From Symbiodinium natans (taxonomy: Eukaryota; Sar; Dinophyceae; Suessiales; Symbiodiniaceae), in the NCBI GenBank assembly GCA_905221605.1, contig CAJNDS010000626.1, positions 1 through 64,000 of the forward strand: a DNA stretch of 64,000 nucleotides. Direction: 5' to 3'. Shown one piece after another: positions 1-10,069 of the stretch. Positions within the stretch are counted from its first letter, which is position 1. The number at the start of each line of letters is the position of its first letter. The notes beneath the pieces were generated by a model. The model was not told the origin of the DNA and did not search any database. It worked only from the letters and a program-made list of their open reading frames with translations. Both the position numbers and the translations under genes were made by a program.

Positions 1-102
1 AGCCACCAAAGGAGAAGAGGGCGATCTGAGCTCCTGACAGCCCTGCCACTTGCGAAACCTTCAAGGGACACGCGCTTCTCACTTCTAGTCTTCTTGTAAC
101 TT

Positions 103-620
103 GTGCTACTTCTGATGCTTCTACTGCTTCTCCAACTCTCTTGCCTCTGCAATTACTTCTACTTCTCTCACCTCTGTCACTTTTACCACGTCGACCACTT
201 CTACCGGTTGGGCTACTTCCAGTACTTTGACTACATTCACTACTTCTGTCCCTTTGATCACTGTTATCACTTCTGCTGCTTCCATTCTTCCACTACATCT
301 ATTGCGTCCATTGGATCCATCACTTCGAGCACTTCGAAGACTACTGCGTCTATGTCTTCAAGCGTTTACACTACTTCTACTACGTCGAGTATTCCTATCA
401 CTTAGAGAAATTCTCGCGCCTGTGTCACTTCTAGTACATCTATTGCTTCAATTCCTTCCGTTCCTGCCATTACTTCCACTACTTCCATTGCTTCCATTAC
501 TTCCAGTACTGCCAGTACTTCCACTACTTCCATTGCTTCCACTACTGTTCTTACGCCTATTACACCTAGTACGTCCATTACTTCTAGTACTTCGAGAATT
601 TACTTACTGCCTTACTTAGA
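103..620. repeat. Degenerate ACTTC/TACT-type minisatellite
   Basis: A run of imperfect short units of the kind ACTTCTACT and TTCCATTGCTTC covers about 500 bases. Ser/Thr/Leu-rich frames cross it, but their composition follows from the repeat and I do not call a gene. Confidence 0.7.
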
Positions 621-729
621 CTTCTGCTACTGTTCTACGACCGCCATCGTTTCGTTGGATTTCGGTTTCCCCTTTCCGTCGGTGTTACCCTACACGCTAA
701 ACCCTCAACCCTGACCCTAAACCACCCAA

Positions 730-1335
730 ATGCCCTTCGGCAAAGGCCTGCGAGCCGCGTTGCGGGCTGAAGGCCAACTCCTCCTTCGGGTTTCGGGAAG
801 CTTCGGGGCTTCTGAAAACTTAAGAAAGTTTAGGGTTTAGAGTTTAGGGTTTAAGGTTCAGGGTTTAGGGTTTAGTGTTTAGGGTTTAGGGTTAGGGTTT
901 GAAGTCCGTCAGCTCCGACAGGGGCTCAAGGCCTGAGGATGGCAAAGCTCGGAGTCCGGAGTGAATTTTATCTGTATATACAACAGTGAAAGAAACAGGC
1001 ACGCGCTGAGCCGCATGCAGATTGCACAGTCACCCGGGCAAGATGCAGCCTGCAAATACTGCCAGCACCGAAGTCGTTCCCATAAGTCAACCTACTGTTG
1101 GTTAGGGAATGAGGGTACCCTATAGCCCCCCATATACCTTTAAGGGATTCTATAAGGTACCTCATTCCCCCATTCCCTGCTCACCAACAGCAAGTCAATC
1201 GGTACCGCGCCAAGTTGTCACACTCCACCAGGCGCGCAGATGGTCCACCAACCACCAGTCTCCAGACCTCGTGTCGTGCTGTTCGCTGGGTCTGCCATTC
1301 CACTTGCGTCAAAAAACAGTGTGAAAAAAGTGTGA
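730..1335 (+). CDS. Complete small three-exon gene, unknown product (118 aa)
   Basis: Function not recognised. Exons are 730-827, 987-1100 and 1191-1335, 357 nt in total, reading from ATG (MPFGKGLRAALRAEGQ...) to TGA. Both junctions keep frame: AA|T gives Asn and TG|C gives Cys. The product is basic and has a Cys/His-rich stretch with CKYC followed by YCCK and CH, which could bind metal. Third codon positions are GC-rich. Intron 1 (828-986) starts GTTTAGGG and continues as a telomere-type array; it ends CAACAG. Intron 2 (1101-1190) is exactly an inverted-repeat element running GTTAGG to CAACAG. A short CCCTAAA-like stretch lies just upstream of the ATG. No reading frame covers the gene without splicing. 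cDNA would settle it. Confidence 0.6.
828..900 (+). repeat. TTTAGGG array opening intron 1 of the 730-1335 gene
   Basis: About nine units with variants (TTTAGAG, TTTAAGG, TTCAGGG). The first unit overlaps the splice donor: exon AA|GTTTAGGG. Confidence 0.8.
1101..1190. mobile_element. Introner-like inverted-repeat element, family D copy 1
   Basis: Terminal inverted repeats start with CTGTTGGT on the left (from 1095) and its complement ACCAACAG on the right; GGGAATGAGG pairs with CCTCATTCCC inside. Removal from the GT at 1101 to the AG at 1190 keeps the host frame. A second copy is at 42743-42812. Confidence 0.65.
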
Positions 1336-1573
1336 AAAGCGCAAACAGTCCAAGAAAGTGCGAACAAGTGCCCCAGGACGTGAACAGTCGAAACGTGCTA
1401 AACGTCCCGGAGGCGTGCGAAAAGTGCCAGGATGTGGAACGTCGAGAGTCCAAAACGCTACGACTTCTTTTGCTTGTCGAGTTCTGTTGGCTTGCAGGCG
1501 AGGGTTTTGCACGGCTGGCGGCGAGCGTAGTAAACCACCTAAACCTCTAAACCCGAAAACCCTACGCCCCTAT

Positions 1574-1634
1574 GCAGGATGGGCTACTAGGCCCCCTTTT
1601 GAAGGGGTTATACGGGTACAATAGCCCGTCCTGG
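1574..1634. mobile_element. 61-bp inverted-repeat element
   Basis: The left arm GCAGGATGGGCTACT pairs with the right arm AATAGCCCGTCCTGG, and CCCCTTTTGAAGGGG is an inner hairpin. It looks like another very short TIR element. No coding content is seen. Confidence 0.45.
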
Positions 1635-2664
1635 TATACCCCTAAACCCGCTGCCATTGACCCGAAGCGGCAAAAACCCACACTACCCCAAACAAACTTA
1701 CCTCAGATTACAGTCATCTCCGACTGGGTGGGATGCCTTCCTCTTCAGACGTCTGATCTCAGATGCCTGCCGTCAAAAAGTCAAGCAGAAAGTCCACTCA
1801 ACAACCTTTCTGGTGTACACACCGTAACGAAAACATCAGCGGAGGACATAGAAACTCGAAGCTCAAGAAATGCAGACTCACCCCTCACAAAGCCTCGTGA
1901 GCATACAGGTAGTGCACGAGGAAAAAGTCCATGCTGACCCCCTGGGTTCATGAAAAAAAGGAAACTCGATTGAAAGATGGCGGGCCCAAATCTTGGAAAA
2001 CCCAGCAGAGGGCACCATGGCTAGCCCGGACATTGCGACCAACAACCTGACGAGGTTGTCCAGCACGTCTGCCATGCTATAAACCTGCGAGGGTGTGTAG
2101 CCGCAACTCACGCAAGAAGCACGCACTCGCGCGTCTGCAATCCAGCCTGAATTGTGCAAAGACATACACAACTGCAGTAGTACGGCATGGACCCAACAGG
2201 GTTTTCTTGGAACGACGCTGCAACACACCTGAGAAACAAAGCTTCCGCCCACACCTCGGCAACAAAGCTGCTGTCGATGGCAATGACTGCGCCATTCACC
2301 TGGTGCGAAAAAGGGAAAATTGAGGGCTGCGAAAACAACTTTGCGCAATTTAGGGGCCACTCAAGGCCACTCCAAGTGCCCAGCCAGGATCGAAAGCAGT
2401 GTAGACCAGATGAGGTTGGTCGTAGGCATGACCATCCACAAGCGCTGCCTCGCGAAGAGAATCCCGCTTCGAAGAAATAGATCACCAGTGTCTGTGACTC
2501 TACGGCCTGGTGCAACGGTAGGGAATGTACAGGCCCGCAAAGCATGTCATGAAGGTCATGAGGAGCACAATCTGGCATCACTACAAGCAGGTTGTTCGTT
2601 CTTAGCTCACTACAATGCACAACATTCAACCTGCACGCGGTCCGGGAAGTGATGGGTTAAACAG

Positions 2665-3167
2665 TGGCTGAAGGACGGCGAACAAGTAGTGGGGCATCAT
2701 GACAAAGAGCAGCCACCTGCAGATGCACAGGGCACTCCGTGGGTTTAGGGTTTAGGGTTTAGGAGTTTAGGGTTTAGGGTATAGGGTTTAGGGTCTAGGG
2801 TATAGGGTTCAGGGCTTAGGGCTTAGGGTTTAGGGTTTAGGGTTTAGGGTAGCATTACTCGGTCGCGTACCCGGATATGCAGGCAGCCATAAATGCCGCA
2901 CATAGGCTGAACATCAACGTGCAATTCATCACATCTAAGCTTGTCAGAAAAACAAGGTCTTCTGACAAAAGTTCTGCTGCTTTACGCTGCAACCGCCTTC
3001 CCCACAATGCCACCCTAGATTGTGAACCTTTTTTGTGGCTCAGGGTAGATGGTGGCAATCATGTTGAGCGAAATGCTTTGCTTGACGTCCAAGCCATCAC
3101 AAGCGCACATGTACATATTTATATACATGCTTATATGAAAAGATCTATATTTCTATGCATAAGGTAG
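2665..3167 (+). CDS. Two exons of an unrecognised gene flanking a telomere-repeat intron
   Basis: Exon 2665-2742 (WLKDGEQVVGHHDKEQ...) follows AACAG and ends at TGG|GTTTAGGG. The next exon starts at 2883 after ATGCAG and reads AAINAAHRLNINVQF... in the same phase, open to a TAG at 3165-3167. The last ~60 bases are AT-rich, so the true end may be earlier. The 140-nt intron begins with TTTAGGG units. Upstream exons probably lie in 1900-2650, where several overlapping frames are open but I cannot choose among them. No family recognised. Confidence 0.5.
2743..2850 (+). repeat. TTTAGGG array forming most of a 140-nt intron
   Basis: About 15 units, many exact, others TATAGGG, TCTAGGG or GCTTAGG. 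It begins at the donor GT of the preceding exon and ends ~30 nt before the acceptor. Confidence 0.85.
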
Positions 3168-3423
3168 AAGTAAAAATAATACGATATAACATCACTATTA
3201 CAAACTAAAATTAAAAGGACCGATCCAATGGAGATGCCCAAATCGGCTCATAAAAAAATACCCAAAATTCACCTATACAGAACCCAAAAAAACCCCAAGC
3301 CAGGGTTCGGAGAAACCCGCTAAGAACCTAAGACAAACCTGAAAAAAACACAGAAAAAAGGCGGCAACCAAGCACATGCTACGAGACATAGACCATGGCT
3401 TTGGCGCCCCGCCTCACCTGCAT

Positions 3424-3455
<32 letters not shown>
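3424..3455. repeat. G32 homopolymer in a gene-free low-complexity stretch
   Basis: An uninterrupted run of 32 G, followed by poly-T/CACGTTTTTT and C-rich tracts to about 3650. I see no gene between 3170 and about 4200; 3240-3380 is A-rich and a short TA run sits near 3825. Confidence 0.9.
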
Positions 3456-4269
3456 CGGAGGGAAGGGGTGGGGTGGGGGGGTTTTTTTGGGTTCTGTTCA
3501 CGTTTTTTTCACGTTCTGTTCACGTTTTTTTCCGTGTTTTTTTTCGCTTTTTTTCACGTTTTTCCTTAGGAACACAAGAGCCCCCTCCCCTCGCCCCCAG
3601 TCCTCGCCCCCCCTGCCCTGTTCCCCCCCTCCCCTCGAAATTTTGTATCAGGTTGTTTTCAGGTTGTTTTCGGCTTTTTCTGATTTCAGGGTTTGGGTTT
3701 TATCTGGGTTTTTTACAGGATTTATACAGGTCTTTTTTTGTGGTATATCTGTGTTTGTCTCCATGCCTCGAACCTTCTAAAACTAAAACAATGCATATTT
3801 ATGAAAATGTAACCTTATATATATATATATGTACATACATGTGAACAATGGGCGCGTGTTTATCCCCCCACCACTACATTTCTGAGACTTCGACTTTTGT
3901 CACAATGACGCGACAATGTGTTTATAAACGACACAATCCGATTCTCAACAGAAAGCAAAATTCAGTATAGCGCTCCCTTAGCACCTACTCCCCAAACATT
4001 TCAATTCTTTCATTTCTGTATTTGAAAATTCCCCCCCGAACCCCGACCGCCCCCGTCGAGAGTGAGAGCCCGTAGCCATCGACAGTGAGGAAGGCCCTCT
4101 CTACAATACAGGCGATACGATATACATGGGAAAACGTAGTGTGAGGTTGGTTGCGTCGAACCGGCGTTGAGCGGGGCATCTCTGCAGAGCTGGATGCTGT
4201 TCTTCATGCCGTTACTTGCCACAAATATGATTATTCCAAAAATGGACATGGGGCCCAAGATGCGCTTGC

Positions 4270-4758
4270 TTGGAGTTTCACTCACTTACTTGCCTTTCGC
4301 GACGCATGACATGTCCTGCAAGCAATCTAATTGCCTCCTACTTAAGCAAATTGTTTCCTTCCTTCCCACGAACTGCGGCCATTCTTATGCCTGCTGGTCC
4401 ACCCTGCCAAGATTTGACGGCGCTAGTTGTGGACTGCTTGGGTTGGTCGGTGAAGCACGTCTTGGCCATCTATGCTTTACGGAGCATCCATGCTGATGTG
4501 CCTGCGTGCATGTGGATTTGGAATACGCTAATTCCTCAACACGTGCGGCTTTGTTTCCTAGGATGGAGGCCTGTGTCTGAAAATCAGCGGTGCACCGCCC
4601 CCCCCATTACAGACCTTTCAAGCCTTGGCTTACACCAGGGAGTTTCGATCGTGAGGCTGGATTCAGGCTTACAACATACTCATCCCATCCTCATGTCTGC
4701 TATATCATGTTCCCAGCTTTGGAAGCAGTATGGGGGTTTCCGAATAGATGGCACATGA
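4270..4758 (+). pseudogene. Possible cytosine-methyltransferase motif IV fragment ahead of the LINE
   Basis: An open frame contains MPAGPPCQDLTALVVDCLGW (about residues 40-59). The core GPPCQ matches the catalytic Pro-Cys-Gln loop (motif IV) of C5-cytosine methyltransferases. I cannot find motifs I, VI, VIII or X in this or the neighbouring frames, so it would be a decayed piece or a coincidence. It lies about 0.5 kb upstream of the reverse-transcriptase relic on the same strand. Cytosine methyltransferases carried by retrotransposons have been reported in dinoflagellates, which makes the placement plausible. Family assignment rests on one motif only. Confidence 0.3.
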
Positions 4759-4769
4759 CATGTTAGCAT

Positions 4770-5183
4770 TCAATATGGCACGCGAGGGCAAAACGATTGG
4801 GCAAAGCCAAAAATTGAGACTAAGATGGCTCGCAGATGGAAGGTCTTGATCCGAATCTGAGACCATTCTCCGATGCCCGCGGACAGGCGTTGCTCCACCG
4901 CCTTCCAGTTGTCACTTTGGTGCACAAAGCTCACGTGTATGATTTGGTCGAGTCCCGATGAACTGGGCTTGTCACTCACCGACGAGACCCCAAAACCAAG
5001 GAGAACATCCACCAGTCCTCGGTAGCCAGGGTATCCTGGACCGTCCCCAGCGAAGGCGCTTGTCTGGATGAACTCGTTGCCTCGCCATGTCTGTTTGTCA
5101 AGTTTCACGGTGCTGGGCAGCATGAAAGTCTCAAACACCCGCTTATTCGCGGTCCGGGCACGGAGCAAGTCTGAGCAAAACAA
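4770..5183 (-). CDS. Unrecognised minus-strand open frame (137 aa)
   Basis: Not recognised. The frame is uninterrupted for 137 codons and its composition (charged residues, WRGNEFIQ, GDGPGYPGYRG, KLDKQ) looks more protein-like than the plus frames here. It sits between the methyltransferase-like fragment and the RT fragment but on the opposite strand, so it may be an exon caught in the repeat region or part of another element. Confidence 0.3.
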   Translation of the reverse strand: MFCSDLLRARTANKRVFETFMLPSTVKLDKQTWRGNEFIQTSAFAGDGPGYPGYRGLVDVLLGFGVSSVSDKPSSSGLDQIIHVSFVHQSDNWKAVEQRLSAGIGEWSQIRIKTFHLRAILVSIFGFAQSFCPRVPY

Positions 5184-5311
5184 GGCAGCAACATATCACA
5201 TCATCTATCTGACCGCGCGGAGCCGGCATGCATGATCCTGACAGTCTCTGCAGGAAAGGAGCCACCAACGTCCCACCACTAGCAGCCGCTTGGCCAAAAC
5301 ATGCAAATTGA

Positions 5312-7740
5312 GCTGACTTTGCTAAGGCTTTTGAACGGATCAATCCCTGGTGGGTGCTTGAATGCCTTGCAGCCAGAGTCGCCCCAGCATGGGTCAAAGC
5401 CTATGTCATTCACCTCCTGTTTGGCAGGAGAATCCAGCATAAGATACAAGGGCACTTCCTCCCTCCTTTGATGATCAATCAAGGATTAGCGATGGGACGA
5501 GCCACCTCTGTGGTTCTCTTTTGTTTAGCCCTTGACCCGTTGATTTGTGCTCTCCATAATGTCTCCGCCTTCATTCGCTTAACTGCGTACATGGATGATA
5601 ATAGTGCTGCAGCCAAAGGCGTACGGTGGATAAATCAAGCGCAAATAACCTTTGCCCCCACTCTGCTGGCCTAGCAATACGATCTTGCGAAGACCATGGC
5701 TACAAGCTCGGCACTGGGCTGGGTCGCTGGACTTTGTTAAGGCACCAAGAGTGATGGACCCTCAAATCAACTCAACACTTTCGCAGGTAGGACTGCTCCT
5801 GAGATGGAAAGGAAGATGGACTCTGAATGCCATTCTTTACGACCTTGATCCTATTGAGGACAGACTCCAACCCTTCCTTCATAAACTCTTAGAGCAGGTC
5901 AAGGGAAAGGTCCAAAAGGCGGTAACGTGCAGCGAGGAAAAGCTGCGACGATGTCCTCTCACCTCGGTACAATAAGCCTATTGTACAAGGTCTGAAAAAA
6001 GCCCAGCTCGCACTACGTGCAGTCTTAAGGAATGCTGCATGCATCCAAGCTCAGCAATACCTGAAGAGTAAGATTTCTAACCACTTCCATGCTGACCTTC
6101 TTGGAACGATTCTACTAACGCTGAATCTTCCGCCTAAGACCATTGCGAGCAACATCACGAGGCGCTATGCCCTGAGATGGGCGGTTGCTGAAGAGGCTGA
6201 CACGTACTTTATTTACCGTCAGCACGCTACAAGGGATGAAATTTGCCGCGCTTGTAAACTTCACTGCAAAGGGCGAAATCTCCTGTATGATCAAGGGTAC
6301 GGTTGCCTCCCTATATGTGCTGCGTGTATTACCTGGGAAGATTGCCCGGTTGATGTTCAAGACTACCTTCAAGCTATGTTCCCAGGACGTGCTGATGGTC
6401 GATGCCCGGTTTTGCAGAGCCCTGCAAACCAAGAGCAAAAATCTAGGCCGGCAGATCATATATCGTGCCGCGCTGCCACATGCGTCGCAAGCACAGTATA
6501 TAGAAGCTCCCTGCCTACTTTGTGGCAAAGCCTCCAATACCACCGAGCATTGGATCACTAATTGTGATATATCCAGAGCTTCGCTTTTCATTGGTCTGCA
6601 TGAACTGGGCTATACTTTAGCAGACAATCTCATTAGTACGCTGAAGCAAGCTCTTGATTTTGAAAGCAATGGAAGTAAGATGGACAAGCGCCTCTGTGCT
6701 GTTGCTCTTTTTTGGCTCGCAACTATGAGAAGGTACACTATGGAAGAACAATGTACCTGGCACCCTGGGTGAATCGGAGCAAACATATGACCAAACTTGC
6801 CTTGCTTGCCTCGCGCATTTGGATAAATGTTCCCCGCATCCTCATGCCCAAGACGCTGCCAGAATGGTGGATAAACTGTGATAAAGCCAAGGTGTGTTGT
6901 CACGAGAGCAACTTGCGGATAGAAGTGAGAAACCCTCTCTCTTCACTCATAAAATCGAGCGCACAGGGAATCACTGTCGCCAACATAAATGCCTCCTACA
7001 ACCACATCCTTGCAACTTTGGACCCACCGCACTACTTCCTTAGTCCTTGCTCCAATGTATCATCAAGCGTCAGGCATGCCTAATGTCGCTCTTTTTCCTA
7101 AGATGTGCCATTGCGGAAGCTTACATCTTCAGGTTACGACTATCAGACCTGCCTGCGTTCACTCCACTTATCGTGGAGCTCAAGCCCTTTCAAGACACCC
7201 ACCTTGTCGCTCAGTTCGACGTCCAGGAAGGCAGGCATAGGCGGGGCAGGAGGTGTCATTTGGGCCCCTGGGCCAACACCCAACATTCTCGAAACCATTG
7301 CAGTGCCTCTTCAACCCTGCTCCGATTCTATGTTTGCGGAAATTGTTGCGGCTGTCGAAACCACTGCTGAAACTCTTGAGCTTGCCGCTTGTAAGGCATT
7401 CAAGAAGTGATCATTCAAGGGGACAGCCTAAACATTGTAAAACACTTTGCGGGCGCCATTTGCATCCACAGAGCTGACCTTGTAAGAAAGCTAGACTCCC
7501 TTTGGCAACTACTTGCGCAATCGCCAGTCAAAGTCCATTGGTCATATGTGCCTCGAATAGGCAATAAAGTCGCTGATCATCTTGCAGGACTTGCCGCTGA
7601 CAGCGTCAGATCTGACAGTGGTAGAGAAGAAGAAGTCTTCTTCACTGACAATGAAGGCAGGCCCGAGCTGCTTGTTAACACTATTCGTTGTCCTCCAATT
7701 ACAATCCACTCTCAGGATTGAGGAATCAAGCACTCTAAGA
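5312..7740 (+). pseudogene. Decayed non-LTR retrotransposon (LINE): RT, zinc knuckle, RNase H
   Basis: Order of recognisable pieces: DFAKAFERINPWW (RT palm, ~5313-5352); INQGLAMGRATSVVLFCLALDP and the catalytic YMDDN box (to ~5605); a CLLC-x8-H-x4-C zinc-binding segment typical of the RT tail (~6510-6565); then an RNase H domain with AQFD (~7210), GIGGAGGVIWAP, a MFAE glutamate, IIQGDS and NKVADHLAGLAAD, which are the four acidic positions of the fold. The pieces lie in different frames with stops between them (for example a shift near 7405 and a TGA just before the first RT motif), so the copy is dead. No poly-A tail or target duplication was found. Confidence 0.8.
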
Positions 7741-7879
7741 TTTGGCAGACACGAACGAAACCCTATCTCTTGAGGTCCCAACTGTGTAGGTCCGAATGCC
7801 TTTGACGTTGACATAAAGGGGTCACACTACACCAGCGTTGCACGTCACGAAAATGAGGACCATAAGCAGGTCCGGTGGC

Positions 7880-8075
7880 GATGGCCTCGAAGAAGCGCCG
7901 CAGGGCCCAGCCTTAAAACCAAAAACAGTTTGAACCCTCGAGGGACCCAGCCTTAAAAAACACAAAACGCTTTGACCCAGCTTTAAGACCAATAACTGGT
8001 TGACTCTAGTGCCCAGCCTTAGGACCAAACAATTTTTTTGACACCTCGAGGTCCAGCCTTAAGACCCCAGAGCCA
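7880..8075. repeat. Imperfect tandem repeat with CCAGCCTTA core
   Basis: Four to five units of about 45-60 bp sharing CCAGCCTTAARACC and a TTTGACYC segment. No gene seen. Confidence 0.6.
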
Positions 8076-8091
8076 GCGTATTGCATTTCAG

Positions 8092-8228
8092 GCCCTGAAA
8101 TGAGTCACTGTTTGTTGAGGGGGCACAGAGCGGTGACTCATTTCAGGTCCTGAAATGAGTCACTGCTTGCGTTGAGGGGGCACGGAGCCGTGACTCATTT
8201 CTGTCCTTGAAATGAGTCACTGCTGCGT
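8092..8228. repeat. Tandem ~62-bp repeat with perfect TGACTCA palindromes
   Basis: Units contain GTGACTCATTTCAGG and its complement CCTGAAATGAGTCAC around GGGGGCAC. The block 8133-8163 is a perfect 31-bp palindrome around one central base. The half-site TGAGTCA occurs five or more times. Confidence 0.75.
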
Positions 8229-8229
8229 T

Positions 8230-9760
8230 CACACTTCTGAACTTGTGTGCACACACACACACGTGCTGCAGACACATATCGCCCAAACATGAGACAAGCC
8301 CTGGCCTTTCAAGCTTGCCCCTTTGAGGTTTACGCTGCGGAACAAACATTGCTCAGGAACTCTCGGGCTCGGATAGCGCTCCTGTTTCAGCCACCCCTTC
8401 TGGCGATAAACTCACCGTGTTCCTGGACCGCGCAAGCTGCAGATAACAAGCTTGCATACATGGCAGCTTTCCCGATGCAATCCTGCACCATGGGCGCTCT
8501 TTCACTTTCAGCGTTTGTTCATGCTTGCACACACTTGCACATATCTATATAAACACGTCTCTTCACTTTCTGTCAATCGCTTTCTCTCTACCCGCACTGC
8601 AGCACATCCCGCCAAACGCCCGTCACAAGCTCCGCAACGCCCCCTTTCACCGGGCAACTTCCGCCCAGGTCTTCAAGAAATCATCCCTGCTATATGCCAT
8701 TCACGCTTTACTTCTTCACTTAATAAGTCCCATAACCACTTACCCAAATTAACTTAAGTCCTTAGCAACTTCGGTCCTAACTTGGATAATTCCAATAAAC
8801 GTTTATCGCTCTTAGCTTGATGCTTAGCTAAATCCCTCTAATAGGCCTTACTGCTTACCACCTCTTATAACTTGTTGCGAGGGGGTTGCGTAGAACTTAT
8901 CAACGTCTTACTACACGCTTACATTTCTTCAATAAACCTCCTAAACCGGTAACAAAAACCCACGCCATTAAAGTACGGTGTTGACGCTTTACACCGCTGG
9001 TCGGAACCTCTGCACCGCGTGCTTTGTTTCCTTCCAGCTGCATACGGTTAGTGCGGCGTACTCTCCGATATGCTTCCTGCAGTTGTACCACGTACCTTTG
9101 CACTCTTGCTCCGCTGAACACTGACTTCCAGTCCACTGACTGAGGTCTTTAGTCGGTTTACGACTACCTTTTTTGGGGGTGCCGCGCTCAGTACCGCGAA
9201 CTCAGCACGAACCGCAGACAACCACTGCTGACAGGTCAGTATCGGCCCTGTGTCGTCTCGGCTGCAGAGGGACACAGATTTTTCAGAACCGGACGGGGTG
9301 ATGCCCTTGTTGGCAGGCAGGTCCAACTGCCGGACCCAGAGCAAGCAAGGTGGTCTTGACAGAATACTGCGATCAGATCAAACTCCGCGGCATGGGATCT
9401 GAACGTGCTGGCTCCAAAGATGGCAAAGCAAGAAGCGGATCTAGGGCACTACCTGATCGCGGTGCAGCGGTTTAACTATTATAGAGTGGGCAGGGTCCGA
9501 AGACAGAACTGCAGGCAGAAAGTCAATGACACGGCCAGAGTATCGGCGAGGACCTGCTTCAGAACGGAAAGCCAGCGGGCGGCCCAAGAGTGACCACAAA
9601 AGCCGAGAAGGCCTGGTGCATAAACCTTCCAGGGAATGCCTGATTTCGTAGTCTTCGTACGCAGACTAATGCCAATCAGAGCGGAGGCGGAGGGTTGAAT
9701 GTGGATTCTAGCGGGCGGGATCCACATGAATCCCTCCAGCGCAAGGAGGTCCAAACGGCG
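8230..9760. other. No supported gene
   Basis: Several short frames are open on both strands (for example 9048-9344 minus) but none shows a recognisable motif, splice context or clear codon bias. I see nothing further to annotate. Confidence 0.4.
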
Positions 9761-9779
9761 CAGAGCAGAACACCAAGTC

Positions 9780-10060
9780 GGAACAACACCCCTCGGGGGT
9801 GATGAGCCCAGAGGTGGAAACGACCCCTCGTTGGAAACAGCCCGGGGCTGGAACCAGGCTGCTGCTGGAAAATACCCAGGCCCGGAACATGCCGAGAATA
9901 TTTTTCACAAGCTTCTGCCTGGAACACACCCTTTGCTGGACAATGCCTCAAGCTGGAAGAAGCCCCAGGCTAGAAAACGCCCTGGGCTGGAACCAGCCAG
10001 GGGCTGGAAAACGCCCTGGCTGGAACAAGCCCTCGGCTGGAACAAAGCCTTCTGTCTTGC
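9780..10060. repeat. Degenerate GCTGGAA-type minisatellite
   Basis: Units of roughly 16-22 bp built on GGGCTGGAACCAGGC/GCTGGAAAACGCCCT. It adjoins the long satellite that follows. Confidence 0.7.
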
Positions 10061-10069
10061 GAAACCATG

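Noticed and set aside
4069-4079. CCCGTAGCCAT resembles the start of the dinoflagellate spliced leader
   Set aside because: Only about 11 bases match and the following TTTTGGCTCAAG part is absent; chance is a fair explanation.
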